The translations under genes were made by a program, and so were the position numbers. Positions 32,215 through 40,524 of a stretch of DNA of 64,000 nt are shown piece by piece (within the stretch, counting starts at the first letter, position 1; the number at the start of each line of letters is the position of its first letter). Source of the DNA: Parvibaculum sp. (GTDB lineage: Bacteria > Pseudomonadota > Alphaproteobacteria > Parvibaculales > Parvibaculaceae); the NCBI GenBank assembly GCA_002694985.1, contig NZNS01000007.1, positions 163,476 to 227,475 of the forward strand. The letters run 5' to 3'. Below the pieces are notes generated by a model. That model made no database searches and was not told where the DNA came from. It saw only the letters and a program-made list of their open reading frames with translations.

Positions 32215-33066
32215 TCAGAGCGGCGCGCGCGTGAAGGGCAGCTTGAGCTGGCCGACGAAGTCTTCCGGCACGGCGTATTTGATGCCGATATCCGCGGGCG
32301 GGCGGCGCCCCGGCGGGTTGATATAGGTGCCGAAAATCATGTCGAAGAGCATCAGGTTCTCGCCGTAGTTCCTGTTACCCTCGGAGAGATCCTTCGAGTG
32401 ATGCCAGCGGTGAAGTTCCGGTGTGTTGAAGACATAGTTGAGCGGGCCGCAGCGCATCTCGATATTGCAATGGGTGAGTATGCCGAGGACGGCGGTGACG
32501 GCGCTCACCATGAGGAGGACGGGCTGCGGCGCGCCGAGAAGCAGCAGCACGGGGATGCCGACAAGAAGGCCCGTGACCGTATCGACCACGTGGAAGCGGC
32601 CGGTGTTGAAAAACCAGAGCCTCGTCACCGAGTGATGCACGGCGTGGAAGCGCCATAACCAGGGCCACTCATGTGCCAGGCGGTGCTTCCAGTAGAGCCC
32701 GAGTTCGACAATCACGAGACCAAGCGCGACCTGGATGACGAGCGGCCATGTCTCGGGCCAAAGCGGGCCGCCGGCGGGTTTCAGCCATTCGGCAATCCCC
32801 ATGAAGACGATCACGGTGACAAGGACCTGGGCCACGCCCTTGCTCAGCACCGTATGCGCGAGGTCGGGCCCGATCTGTCCATCCTTTGCCAGCCATTGCC
32901 GCTCATAAGGCAGCGCGCGCTCCAGCAGAGCGAGCGCGGCGGCTAGCGACAGATAGACGATATTGAAGACGAGAACACCGTGGCCCGCTTCCATGCCGAT
33001 ATAGATCGCGGCAAGCGAGGCGGTCGCGAGAGCAGGCCAGAGCAGACAGGAAACAAAAGTACGCAT
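32215..33066 (-). CDS. Sterol desaturase / fatty acid hydroxylase family protein
   Basis: A 283-residue membrane di-iron enzyme with about five hydrophobic segments. The histidine clusters are 'HRLAHE', 'FHAVHHSVTRLWFFNTGRFH' and 'ELHRWHHSKD', the eight-His pattern of the ERG3/CarR superfamily. It would hydroxylate or desaturate a lipid or sterol-like chain with O2. The substrate is unknown. It is downstream of the RND exporter on the same strand, behind a terminator, and near CYP153 and the ferritin-like genes, so a role in the same lipid/hydrocarbon system is plausible. The start complements 33064-33066. Confidence 0.9.
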   Translation of the reverse strand: MRTFVSCLLWPALATASLAAIYIGMEAGHGVLVFNIVYLSLAAALALLERALPYERQWLAKDGQIGPDLAHTVLSKGVAQVLVTVIVFMGIAEWLKPAGGPLWPETWPLVIQVALGLVIVELGLYWKHRLAHEWPWLWRFHAVHHSVTRLWFFNTGRFHVVDTVTGLLVGIPVLLLLGAPQPVLLMVSAVTAVLGILTHCNIEMRCGPLNYVFNTPELHRWHHSKDLSEGNRNYGENLMLFDMIFGTYINPPGRRPPADIGIKYAVPEDFVGQLKLPFTRAPL

Positions 33067-33136
33067 GTGATCTCTTCTCTGATGTCCGGGAGTATCACGC
33101 ATGCCGCGCGCGGACGAAAGCCCACCCTGAACGTGA

Positions 33137-33164
33137 AAAGGCCGCCGGGTGTTCGGCGGCCTTT
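33137..33164 (-). terminator. Terminator after the RND exporter gene
   Basis: AAAGGCCGCC (33137-33146) pairs perfectly with GGCGGCCTTT (33155-33164). Read on the minus strand it ends in CCTTTTC. It lies 25 bases after the exporter stop and before the desaturase gene. Confidence 0.85.
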
Positions 33165-33188
33165 CCTGTTTTGTGATGCGTTCGCCGA

Positions 33189-35543
33189 TCAGTGGACCGG
33201 CGCGCTCTTCTGGCGAGCGACGGGACGCCTGCGCGGGAAGATCATGTCGAGCGTCACAGCAAGCGCGGGCAGTACGCTGACCGCCATCACCATGTTGACC
33301 ATGAACATGAAGGCGAGAAGCAGACCCATATCCGCCTGGAACTTGAGGTCCGAGAAGGCCCAGGTGGACACGCCGACAGCGAGTGTCAGCGCTGTGAAGA
33401 AGGTTGCCATGCCCGCTTCCTGCAGCGACTGCCGGAAGGCATCCGAGATGCTGAGACCTTCGCCCATGTAATAGGGCACGCGGTTGTAGATGTAGTAGGC
33501 GTAGTCGACACCGATGCCGACCGCGAGCACCATCACCGGAAGCGTCGCCACGGTGAGGCCGATCTGCAGCACCTCCATGAACCAGTATCCGAAGAAGGTA
33601 CCGAAGGTGAGCGGGAGACAACAAGCCACGACGGCACGCCAGTCACGATAGGTGAGCATGACGAGCGCGACGATCACCGCATAGACCCACATCATCATCG
33701 GCAGTTCGGTTTCGGTGATCTCCTCATTGACCGCCGCCTGCACACCCATGTTGCCGGAGGCAAGACGGATGTTCACGCCCTCCATCGGGTTCGCCTCGCG
33801 CCATTCCTTCACGGCATCGACGGCGGCCTTGATCGTCGTCGCCCTGGCATCGCGCAGATAGAAGCTGTGCGGCAGGATGGTGCAGGTCTGGTTATAGAGC
33901 GAACTGGAGTTCGGCACGGTGTTCGATGCCTGGGCGAGCGCCGGCCGGTTACGTGGAATGTCCTTCCATTTCAGGTTGCCCTCGTTCCAACCTGCCGCGG
34001 ACCCCTTGATGGCGAAGGGAAGCGAGGCGACAAGCGTCACGTCCGGCACGTTCTGCATGTGCCAGGAGAACTGGTTCAGATACTTCATGTAGGAATAGGT
34101 CACGCAACTGTCCGGCGGCGTTTCCACCACCGCAATCAGCACGTTGAGGCCGAGCGCGTAATCATCCGCGATGGCCGTCGAGTCGAGATTGTAGCGCGCA
34201 TCGGGACGAAGCTCCGGCGCACCCGCATGGAGTGCACCGACGTGACGGTTCATCGCCTCGTGAACGGCGATCCCGAAAAGGACCGTCGCAAAAACGAGCA
34301 CGAAAGGCGCGATCTTCGGATTGGCGACGAAGCCCAGCGAACGCATGATCTTGAGACGGAACTCGCGGGAGCTGTGCACACGTGCGCGGAAATCTTCACC
34401 GAACCTCAGATAGCTGACAAGCAGCGGCAGCATGATGAGATTGGTGACGACCTTGAGGATCACGCCGATGGATGCCGTGATCGAAAGTTCGCGGATCATC
34501 GGCACGGGAATGAGATAGAGCGTCGCGAAGCTCACCAGCGTGGTGACCAGCGCCATGGAGCCCGGCACGAAGAGACGCGAGAAGGCAGAGCGTGCCGCCG
34601 TTTCGGAATCCGCGCCTTCCGCGATTTCCGCCGTCACGACATTGATCTGCTGCACGCCGTGACTGACGCCGATGGCGAAAATCAGGAACGGCACGAGAAC
34701 GGCCAGCGGATCGAGGCCGTAACCGAGGAAGGTGAGCAGGCCGAATTGCCAGACCACCGAGGTGAGCGAAGCAAAAAGCGTTGCCGCGGTGAGTACGACG
34801 GAGCGGGCATAGAGATAAAGCGCCAGCGCCGTCAGCACGAAGGCAAGAGCGAAGAAGATGACGACCGTCTTGGCGCCGTCCGCGATATCACCGATCAGCT
34901 TGGCGAAGCCGATGATGCGAACGGTGTATTCGTCGGTCTCGTATTTATTGCGGATCTCCGCTTCGAGCTTCGCGGCAAGATCGAAATAGTCGAGCTTCTC
35001 GCCAGTCGATGGGTCGAAATCCTGCAACTCGGCAACCACCATCGCGGAGCCGAAATCATCGGCGACCAGGCGGCCGACGAAGCCGCCGCGGATCACGTTG
35101 CTCTGAACTTTCTGAAGGTTTTCCTGCGTCATGGAATCGGCGGTGACGCGCCCGGAGATCACGTCATCGGCGCTGATGCCATCTTCCGTGATTTCGATAT
35201 AGCGCGTGTTCGGCGTCCAGAGCGATGTCACCGTATGGCGCGATACGCCAGGCAGGAAGAAAATATCGTCGGTGAGGCTCTTGTAGACCTTGAAGAACTT
35301 CTGGGACCAGATGTCCCCTTCCTTCGGTTCCAGCGTAATGATTATGCGGTTCGACCCGAAGAGCTGTTCACGATATTCAGTGAAGGTCTGGATGTATTCA
35401 TGGCCGACGGGAAGCTGCTTGTCGAAGCCCGCCGTCATACGCAACTGAAGTGCATAAAACCCAGTGATGCAGGTGAAGACAAAGAGCGCCACCAGAATTA
35501 CCGGGCGTAGGCGGAATACAATATTTTCAAGTAACTTTACCAT
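33189..35543 (-). CDS. RND/MMPL-family exporter
   Basis: A ~784-residue inner-membrane transporter. It has helix 1 at the N-terminus ('VILVALFVFTCITGFYALQL'), a large periplasmic loop, a five-helix bundle with 'AVLVPFLIFAIGVSHGVQQI', a second loop with three cysteines ('SCVTYSYMKYL', 'QTCTILPHSF'), and a second bundle with 'VATLPVMVLAVGIGVDYAYY'. The duplicated MMPL layout and GxxxDY-like motif fit HAE3/MMPL lipid or hydrophobe exporters. The start is ATG complementing 35541-35543, or GTG nine bases earlier, closer to 'AAGGGAG'. It diverges from the first ferritin-like gene. Confidence 0.9.
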   Translation of the reverse strand: MVKLLENIVFRLRPVILVALFVFTCITGFYALQLRMTAGFDKQLPVGHEYIQTFTEYREQLFGSNRIIITLEPKEGDIWSQKFFKVYKSLTDDIFFLPGVSRHTVTSLWTPNTRYIEITEDGISADDVISGRVTADSMTQENLQKVQSNVIRGGFVGRLVADDFGSAMVVAELQDFDPSTGEKLDYFDLAAKLEAEIRNKYETDEYTVRIIGFAKLIGDIADGAKTVVIFFALAFVLTALALYLYARSVVLTAATLFASLTSVVWQFGLLTFLGYGLDPLAVLVPFLIFAIGVSHGVQQINVVTAEIAEGADSETAARSAFSRLFVPGSMALVTTLVSFATLYLIPVPMIRELSITASIGVILKVVTNLIMLPLLVSYLRFGEDFRARVHSSREFRLKIMRSLGFVANPKIAPFVLVFATVLFGIAVHEAMNRHVGALHAGAPELRPDARYNLDSTAIADDYALGLNVLIAVVETPPDSCVTYSYMKYLNQFSWHMQNVPDVTLVASLPFAIKGSAAGWNEGNLKWKDIPRNRPALAQASNTVPNSSSLYNQTCTILPHSFYLRDARATTIKAAVDAVKEWREANPMEGVNIRLASGNMGVQAAVNEEITETELPMMMWVYAVIVALVMLTYRDWRAVVACCLPLTFGTFFGYWFMEVLQIGLTVATLPVMVLAVGIGVDYAYYIYNRVPYYMGEGLSISDAFRQSLQEAGMATFFTALTLAVGVSTWAFSDLKFQADMGLLLAFMFMVNMVMAVSVLPALAVTLDMIFPRRRPVARQKSAPVH

Positions 35544-35968
35544 CGGCAGCACCCATCTCCCTTGCCGCTTCCCGCACGGGGACAAGCGGCAGCATTGAAC
35601 TTCGCGGGCCGGACCGGTGACAGGAGGTGCCTTGAAAGCCCGCCTTCCTGTGCGGTCGGATCGACTTCGATATATTCCGGAGGACAGGACCGTCGAGACG
35701 ACGGGAGCGGACTTGCCGCCTATCCCCGATTCATGCGGGCCAGCCTTACGGCTTTGTCGCCCAATTTTCAGATCGGGGGGTTTGCCCCCTCCCCCAGATG
35801 CCGGTCTCTCATTATTTCCAGCAGCGCCGGTTCCCCGCGCTACCGGCCGAACCGGTCATCCTGTGTTCGATAATTATCACAAGCAGCGGCCATTTGTAAC
35901 AGTTGCGTAGTGCTAATCCGCGAAGTTCTGCGCATTTTAGCGATTTAGTTAACACATATTCACAAAGT

Positions 35969-35982
35969 TGACGCCTCCGTCA
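35969..35982. promoter_or_regulatory. TGACG-N4-CGTCA operator, upstream of first ferritin-like gene
   Basis: A perfect 14-base palindrome (TGACG, CCTC, CGTCA) followed by CTTTTTTT. It sits immediately upstream of a sigma-70-like -35 element, a position typical of an activator. Three further copies occur at 38778, 38847 and 40412. The rest of the 35544-36107 spacer shows no gene. Confidence 0.65.
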
Positions 35983-35991
35983 CTTTTTTTC

Positions 35992-36019
35992 TTGACCCTG
36001 CCGCAGCGCCTCCTATTCT
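35992..36019 (+). promoter_or_regulatory. Sigma-70-like promoter of first ferritin-like gene
   Basis: TTGACC (35992-35997), 16 bases, TATTCT (36014-36019) resembles a -35/-10 pair. It is about 90 bases before the start codon and 9 bases after the palindromic operator. Confidence 0.55.
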
Positions 36020-36107
36020 ATTTTTAAAGAGAGACCGGCAGGGCGAGAGCCCGAAAAGCTGGCGTTCCCCTAATTTCCGGCGGCTTACCGCCCCTCTGGA
36101 GGACCCG

Positions 36108-37241
36108 ATGAACGAAGTTCGGCAGATCACCAAAGACGACGCCTATGATGCCGTCGCCCCGGATGACTTTCCCGCGATGATGGAGCCGGAGCGCTATAAT
36201 TCGCGCTCCACCGCCTTCGACAAGATCATCTCCGCGACCCATGACCATTTCTGGGACCCGCTGGATACGAAGTATATCGACTTCAACGAGCCCTTCGATC
36301 TGGAAAACCAGATGCTGATGCCCGAAGAGCTGGTACCGGAACTCAAGCTTCCCTGCTTCGCGAAGCTTACGGAAAAGCAGCGTATCCGCTTTGCCAATGA
36401 GAGCACACGCTGGATGCTTTCCTCGATCCTGCATGGCGAAGCCGGCGCACTGGCGCTTTCGGCCTCGCTCTGCCACATCCTGAAGGATCCGGGCGCGCAG
36501 GAATATGCTGCGAACCAGACCCGCGAAGAAGCGCGTCACGTCACCGGCTTCTCGCGCTATGTCCAGGCCCGCTGGGGCAAGCCGCTCCCCGTTGGCGCCA
36601 CGCTTGGTGGCCTCCTCACCGACATCGTGAATGCCAAGGAAGTCTACAAGAAGATCGTCGGCATGCAGATGCTGGTCGAGGGTCTCGCCATGGGCGCCTT
36701 TGCCACCTTCTATGCAAAGTCGAACGACCCCCTGCTGGTCAAGCTGATGCAGCTCGTGATGACGGACGAAGCGTTCCATCACAAGTTCGGCAAAATCTGG
36801 GCCGACCGCACGATCCCGAACCTTTCGGAAGAAGAGCAGAACATCATCGAAGACTGGGCGGCCGAGTGTTTCCAGACGCTGCTGTTCAACCTTGTGAACC
36901 CGGAACAGAAGCAGACGCTCTATGGCGAGTTCGGCATCGACTGGCAGCAGGTGCAGCTTGAGATGCTTGAAGCCTTTGGTGACGAAGACCGTCGCGAAAG
37001 CATGAAGGAAGGCACGAACATCTTCCGCGTGCTGATCAAGACGCTTCTCAAGGCCGGCATCATCACCGATCGCACCAAGGCCTTCTATGCCACCTATGTG
37101 AACATGGATGAGCTGAAGAGCGAAGGCGACCATATGGTCGGCGACGACATTGCCGAGGATGGCATCCGCTTCCTCCAGAAGATTAATTTCGGCGCCAATG
37201 TGGATGCGCTGAAGAATGTCAGCATCTCGGCTGCCGAGTAA
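36108..37241 (+). CDS. Ferritin-like di-iron protein, first paralogue (function unknown)
   Basis: A 377-residue soluble protein with a ferritin-like four-helix pattern. The ligands repeat with identical spacing: E111, E141-x2-H144 ('TREEARHVTGF'), E191 ('MLVEGLAMGAF') and E221-x2-H224 ('TDEAFHHKFG'), each second Glu 30 residues after the first. This is the carboxylate di-iron signature of oxygenase, N-oxygenase or R2-like proteins. The opening 'TKDDAYDAVAPDDFPAMM' and 'SATHDHFWDPLD' are shared with the paralogue at 40525 but match no named family I know. The promoter carries a TGACG-N4-CGTCA palindrome shared with CYP153. A di-iron oxygenase is the best guess. Confidence 0.85.
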   Translation: MNEVRQITKDDAYDAVAPDDFPAMMEPERYNSRSTAFDKIISATHDHFWDPLDTKYIDFNEPFDLENQMLMPEELVPELKLPCFAKLTEKQRIRFANESTRWMLSSILHGEAGALALSASLCHILKDPGAQEYAANQTREEARHVTGFSRYVQARWGKPLPVGATLGGLLTDIVNAKEVYKKIVGMQMLVEGLAMGAFATFYAKSNDPLLVKLMQLVMTDEAFHHKFGKIWADRTIPNLSEEEQNIIEDWAAECFQTLLFNLVNPEQKQTLYGEFGIDWQQVQLEMLEAFGDEDRRESMKEGTNIFRVLIKTLLKAGIITDRTKAFYATYVNMDELKSEGDHMVGDDIAEDGIRFLQKINFGANVDALKNVSISAAE

Positions 37242-37296
37242 GCAGTCGGGCGCAAGACAAGGCGGGGACACTCTCTCCCCGACCGGCGAACAAATC

Positions 37297-37325
37297 GGGC
37301 GGCCCCTGGCGGGGCCGCCCTTTTT
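37297..37325 (+). terminator. Rho-independent terminator of first ferritin-like gene
   Basis: GGGCGGCCCC (37297-37306), loop TGGC, GGGGCCGCCC (37311-37320), then TTTTT. It lies 56 bases after the stop. Confidence 0.93.
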
Positions 37326-37327
37326 AT

Positions 37328-37342
37328 TTGTGCAAGGCACAA
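37328..37342. promoter_or_regulatory. TTGTGC-N3-GCACAA palindrome, copy 1
   Basis: A perfect inverted repeat (seven-base arms if flanking T/A are counted) between two terminators at the 3' sides of the first ferritin-like gene and CYP153. A second copy lies at 40438 upstream of the second ferritin-like gene. The role here, away from any start, is unclear. Confidence 0.4.
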
Positions 37343-37354
37343 AACGACACAAAA

Positions 37355-37381
37355 AAGGCCGGGTGCATCGCACCCGGCCTT
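37355..37381 (-). terminator. Terminator of the CYP153 gene
   Basis: GGCCGGGTGC (37357-37366), loop ATC, GCACCCGGCC (37370-37379). Read on the minus strand it is followed by TTTTTTG. It lies 36 bases after the P450 stop. Confidence 0.9.
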
Positions 37382-37417
37382 GATTTGATTGTGCAATATT
37401 CGCCTAGTGCGAACGCA

Positions 37418-38692
37418 TCAGTGCGAACGCTTGGGCAGCTCGACCATCAGTTCCTCGTAGCCCTTCACGAAGCTGGAATGGACGCGGCGGGGCTCGGCCA
37501 GCACCTTGATCTGCTTGTCGGGCCAACGCTTCATGATCTCTTCCCAGATGATGCGGAGCTGCATCTCGGCGAGACGGTTACCCACGCAGCGGTGGATGCC
37601 GAAGCCGAAGGAAAGATGCTGACGCGCACGTTCGCGGTCGATCACGAGCTCGTTCGGATTCTCGATCACGGTCTCGTCGCGATTGCCCGAGACGTACCAC
37701 ATGGCAACCTTGTCGCCCTTGGCGATCTTCTGGCCGGCGATCTCCGTATCCTCAAGCGCGGTACGGCGCATGTAAGCGAGCGGCGTCTGCCAGCGGATGA
37801 TCTCCGCCACCATGTTCGGGATGACCGCGGGGTTTGCCTGAAGCTTCTTGTACTGCTCCGGGAACTGGTTGAGCGCGAGAAGACCACCCGAGATCGAGTT
37901 ACGGGTCGTGTCGTTGCCGCCGACGATCAGGAGGATCAGGTTTCCAAGATACTCCATCTTGTCCATGTTCCGCGTCGACTCGCCATGAGCCAGCATGGAG
38001 ATGAGATCGTTACCCGGCTCGCGCGCATTCACACGCTCGTTCCAGAGACCGATGAAGTACTCGGCGCATTCGAGAAGTTCAGCGCGGCGCTGCTCTTCCG
38101 TTTCGATGATACCGCCTTCCATCGGCGTAGCCGTCGCCACGTCCGACCAGCGCGTCAGTTTGCGGCGCTCCTCGAAGGGGAAATCGAACAGTGTCGCGAG
38201 CATCTGCGTCGTCAGCTCGATCGACACCCTGTCGACCCAGTTGAAGGGCTTGCCTTCGGGCAGGCTGTCGAGAATGTTGCCCGCGCGCTTGCGGATCGTG
38301 CTTTCGAGCTTGGCAAGGTTCGCGGGCGCCACGATGGGGCTCACGGTCTTGCGCTGGTCGTCATGCTTGGGCGGGTCCATCGCAATGAACATCGGAAGCT
38401 GGAAGTCTTCTTCCGGGTCGCGCAGCGTGATGCCGCCTTCAGAGGAGAAGACCTGGTGGTTCGTGTCCACCGCCATGATGTCCTTGTAGCGCGTCACCGA
38501 CCAGTAAGGCCCGACCTCTTCATTGGTGGTGCAGTAATGGACCGGCGCCTCGGCGCGAAGGCGCTCGAAATAGGGCCACATGACATTGTTTTTGAAAAGA
38601 AGCGGATCAGCAACATCGATCTCCGCAAGCGGGGTCGAATAGGCTGCGTCGCGCGCTTCGTCGGCTTCGTATTTTACCGCTGCGTCGCTCAT
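37418..38692 (-). CDS. Cytochrome P450, CYP153 (alkane omega-hydroxylase) type
   Basis: A 424-residue soluble P450. The I-helix 'LILLIVGGNDTTRNSISGGL', the K-helix 'EIIRWQTPLAYMRRTA', and the haem loop 'FGFGIHRCVGNRLAEMQLRI' with C369 as thiolate are intact. The 'GGNDTTRNSISGG' and 'PNMVAEIIRWQTPL' strings are characteristic of CYP153, which hydroxylates the terminal carbon of medium-chain alkanes or fatty acids with O2. CYP153 needs a ferredoxin and reductase; none is in the window. Two TGACG-N4-CGTCA palindromes lie upstream. Confidence 0.93.
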   Translation of the reverse strand: MSDAAVKYEADEARDAAYSTPLAEIDVADPLLFKNNVMWPYFERLRAEAPVHYCTTNEEVGPYWSVTRYKDIMAVDTNHQVFSSEGGITLRDPEEDFQLPMFIAMDPPKHDDQRKTVSPIVAPANLAKLESTIRKRAGNILDSLPEGKPFNWVDRVSIELTTQMLATLFDFPFEERRKLTRWSDVATATPMEGGIIETEEQRRAELLECAEYFIGLWNERVNAREPGNDLISMLAHGESTRNMDKMEYLGNLILLIVGGNDTTRNSISGGLLALNQFPEQYKKLQANPAVIPNMVAEIIRWQTPLAYMRRTALEDTEIAGQKIAKGDKVAMWYVSGNRDETVIENPNELVIDRERARQHLSFGFGIHRCVGNRLAEMQLRIIWEEIMKRWPDKQIKVLAEPRRVHSSFVKGYEELMVELPKRSH

Positions 38693-38777
38693 AGGATTTC
38701 CTCCTCCGGCATGTTCCGGCGTTTGTTATTCCGCTGTGTCAAGCATAACGGAAAGTGCGGACCTGTCATACGTAAAT

Positions 38778-38791
38778 TGACGGTCACGTCA
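38778..38791. promoter_or_regulatory. TGACG-N4-CGTCA operator, CYP153-proximal
   Basis: TGACG, GTCA, CGTCA, followed by CTTTTT. It is 85 bases upstream of the P450 start codon. It is the nearer of two copies in this spacer. Confidence 0.65.
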
Positions 38792-38846
38792 CTTTTTATG
38801 TGATCAAGCTCAACAGTAGATTAGCAGCAGATAAGGGATTTGAAAA

Positions 38847-38860
38847 TGACGGGTGCGTCA
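38847..38860. promoter_or_regulatory. TGACG-N4-CGTCA operator, CYP153-distal
   Basis: TGACG, GGTG, CGTCA, followed by TTTTC. It lies 69 bases (about 6.5 helical turns) from the proximal copy, in the spacer between the CYP153 start and the 3' end of the Hsp70-like gene. Confidence 0.6.
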
Positions 38861-38904
38861 TTTTCTGCGACAAATTGACCTTATATATGGCATATTACGG
38901 GAAA

Positions 38905-40218
38905 TTAGTTGCCGAAACGCTGACGGGCCGAGAGGGCCAGCCCCGTGGCAACCGAGGTGAGCTCACCCCCGCCCGCGAGCTTTTCCACGCCGAAACGGGC
39001 TGCGAAGAGGTTGCGCACTGCCGGGATGAAGGAAGAACCGCCGGTGAGAAAGACCCGATCGACTTTTTCGGGCGCGGTGCCCGTTTCTTCCAGCAGCTTG
39101 TCCACACAGGCGGAAATCTCGGCAAGCTCCGGCGCGATCCACTGCTCGAAATCGGCGCGCGTCACCTTCGCGTCGATTTCGACCGGGCCGAGAGTGAAGC
39201 GGAGCCTGGTTTCGTCCGCGCCGGAGAGACCGAGCTTCGCGGCCTCCACTGCCCGGTAGAGCGCAAAGCCCCGCTCCTCTTCGATGAGAGCCAGCAAGGC
39301 CTCCACTTCATCGGCCGCTTCGGCGGTGCGGGCGATCTCTTCGAGCATGCGCCGGGTCTTGCGCGTATTGATCAGACTTAACTCGTGCCAGCGGCGCATC
39401 GTGTCGTAGGGCCAGGAGGGAACGGGAAGCAGCTTCGTACCGCTTTTGTAATTCGTGCCCTTGCCGAGACGCGGCGCGACGCAATGCTCGATCAGACGGG
39501 CATCGAATGCATCGCCCGCCAGGCCAACACCCGAGACGCCAACAATGGTTTCGCCACGCTCTTTCAGAGTGCGCAGGCCGGGGCCGACATGCAGCAGGCA
39601 GAAATCCGAGGTTCCGCCGCCGAAGTCGCCGATCAGCACGAGTTCGTCGCGGTCGAGCGATGCCTCATAGGCATGGGCCGCCGCGACCGGCTCGAACTCG
39701 AAATGTACATCGGGAATACGGATACCATGCAGCGCTTCGCGCAGACGCGAGACGGCAAGCTCGTCATGCTCACTGTCGGGTGTTCCCAGACTGTTGCGCA
39801 CGAAGCGCGCGGGACGGCCGACGACGACGGGCCCGGACGCCATGCGTTCTGTCAGTTCGCCTGCTTGCGCGGTTGCATCGATCAGCCGCGCCACCACGAA
39901 GCCGATCAGATTTTCGAGTGTAAAGCGGCTATTGAAGATGGTGGTCGAGGTGAAATTCGGATTGGCGAGATAGGACTTTACGGACTGGATCAGCCGCCCC
40001 TCGGCGCCGCGCTCCAGATAGGCATCCATCGCCGCCGGACCCGCAAAGGCGTGCGGACGCCCGTTCGTGTCGCGCTCTTCATCGTCGAAATAGAGGATGG
40101 AGCGGAAGGTCGGGAGCGTTTCCGCCGCGTGGCGGACCGGCACAAGCCGGGAGGGGCCATCCGCGGGAGCAAGCGCCAGGGCGCTGTTGGTCGTTCCGAA
40201 GTCGAGACCGATGAACAT
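38905..40218 (-). CDS. Hsp70-family (YegD-like) chaperone ATPase
   Basis: A 437-residue actin/Hsp70-fold ATPase without a classical C-terminal substrate domain. 'FIGLDFGTTNSALALAPADG' is phosphate loop 1, 'VLIGDFGGGTSDFCLLHVGP' phosphate loop 2 and 'DRVFLTGGSSFIPAVRNLFA' the adenosine motif. The truncated form resembles E. coli YegD. It lies between CYP153 and the second ferritin-like gene, oriented with CYP153. It might assist folding or metal/haem loading of the oxygenases around it; that is inference from position. Confidence 0.9.
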   Translation of the reverse strand: MFIGLDFGTTNSALALAPADGPSRLVPVRHAAETLPTFRSILYFDDEERDTNGRPHAFAGPAAMDAYLERGAEGRLIQSVKSYLANPNFTSTTIFNSRFTLENLIGFVVARLIDATAQAGELTERMASGPVVVGRPARFVRNSLGTPDSEHDELAVSRLREALHGIRIPDVHFEFEPVAAAHAYEASLDRDELVLIGDFGGGTSDFCLLHVGPGLRTLKERGETIVGVSGVGLAGDAFDARLIEHCVAPRLGKGTNYKSGTKLLPVPSWPYDTMRRWHELSLINTRKTRRMLEEIARTAEAADEVEALLALIEEERGFALYRAVEAAKLGLSGADETRLRFTLGPVEIDAKVTRADFEQWIAPELAEISACVDKLLEETGTAPEKVDRVFLTGGSSFIPAVRNLFAARFGVEKLAGGGELTSVATGLALSARQRFGN

Positions 40219-40411
40219 CTGTTACCTCGTATCCGTCTGGCCGACGCTGCTCCGCAGCACCAGCCACAGCAATACGTTTGAGGAAATCCGCGCGTTTTTT
40301 CGAAGTTTCGGGCGCTTTCAGGGCGGAAGGGCCGCGAGGAATACCGAACAGGCAACCCCTTGTCGAGTCGGAGAGCGCCGCATCGGCGGCCAGGGCGCTC
40401 ATGTGCAAAAG

Positions 40412-40425
40412 TGACGCAGGCGTCA
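40412..40425. promoter_or_regulatory. TGACG-N4-CGTCA operator, upstream of second ferritin-like gene
   Basis: TGACG, CAGG, CGTCA, followed by TTTTTG. It lies 100 bases upstream of the second ferritin-like start and 194 bases from the divergent Hsp70-like start, so it could serve either. Confidence 0.65.
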
Positions 40426-40437
40426 TTTTTGAATTGC

Positions 40438-40452
40438 TTGTGCGGCGCACAA
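40438..40452. promoter_or_regulatory. TTGTGC-N3-GCACAA palindrome, copy 2
   Basis: TTGTGC, GGC, GCACAA, 13 bases downstream of the TGACG-N4-CGTCA site and 72 bases before the second ferritin-like start. It has the same arms as the copy at 37328. It may be a second regulator's operator. Confidence 0.45.
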
Positions 40453-40524
40453 ATACCCACATTACGAGTACGGGAAATTGGCCGGGCTTTCACGGGAAAG
40501 CGATCGATGACAGTGGAGAAAAAA

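Noticed and set aside
33192..35510. 772-codon open frame opposite the RND exporter
   Set aside because: Arg/His/Glu-rich shadow of a clear membrane protein gene.
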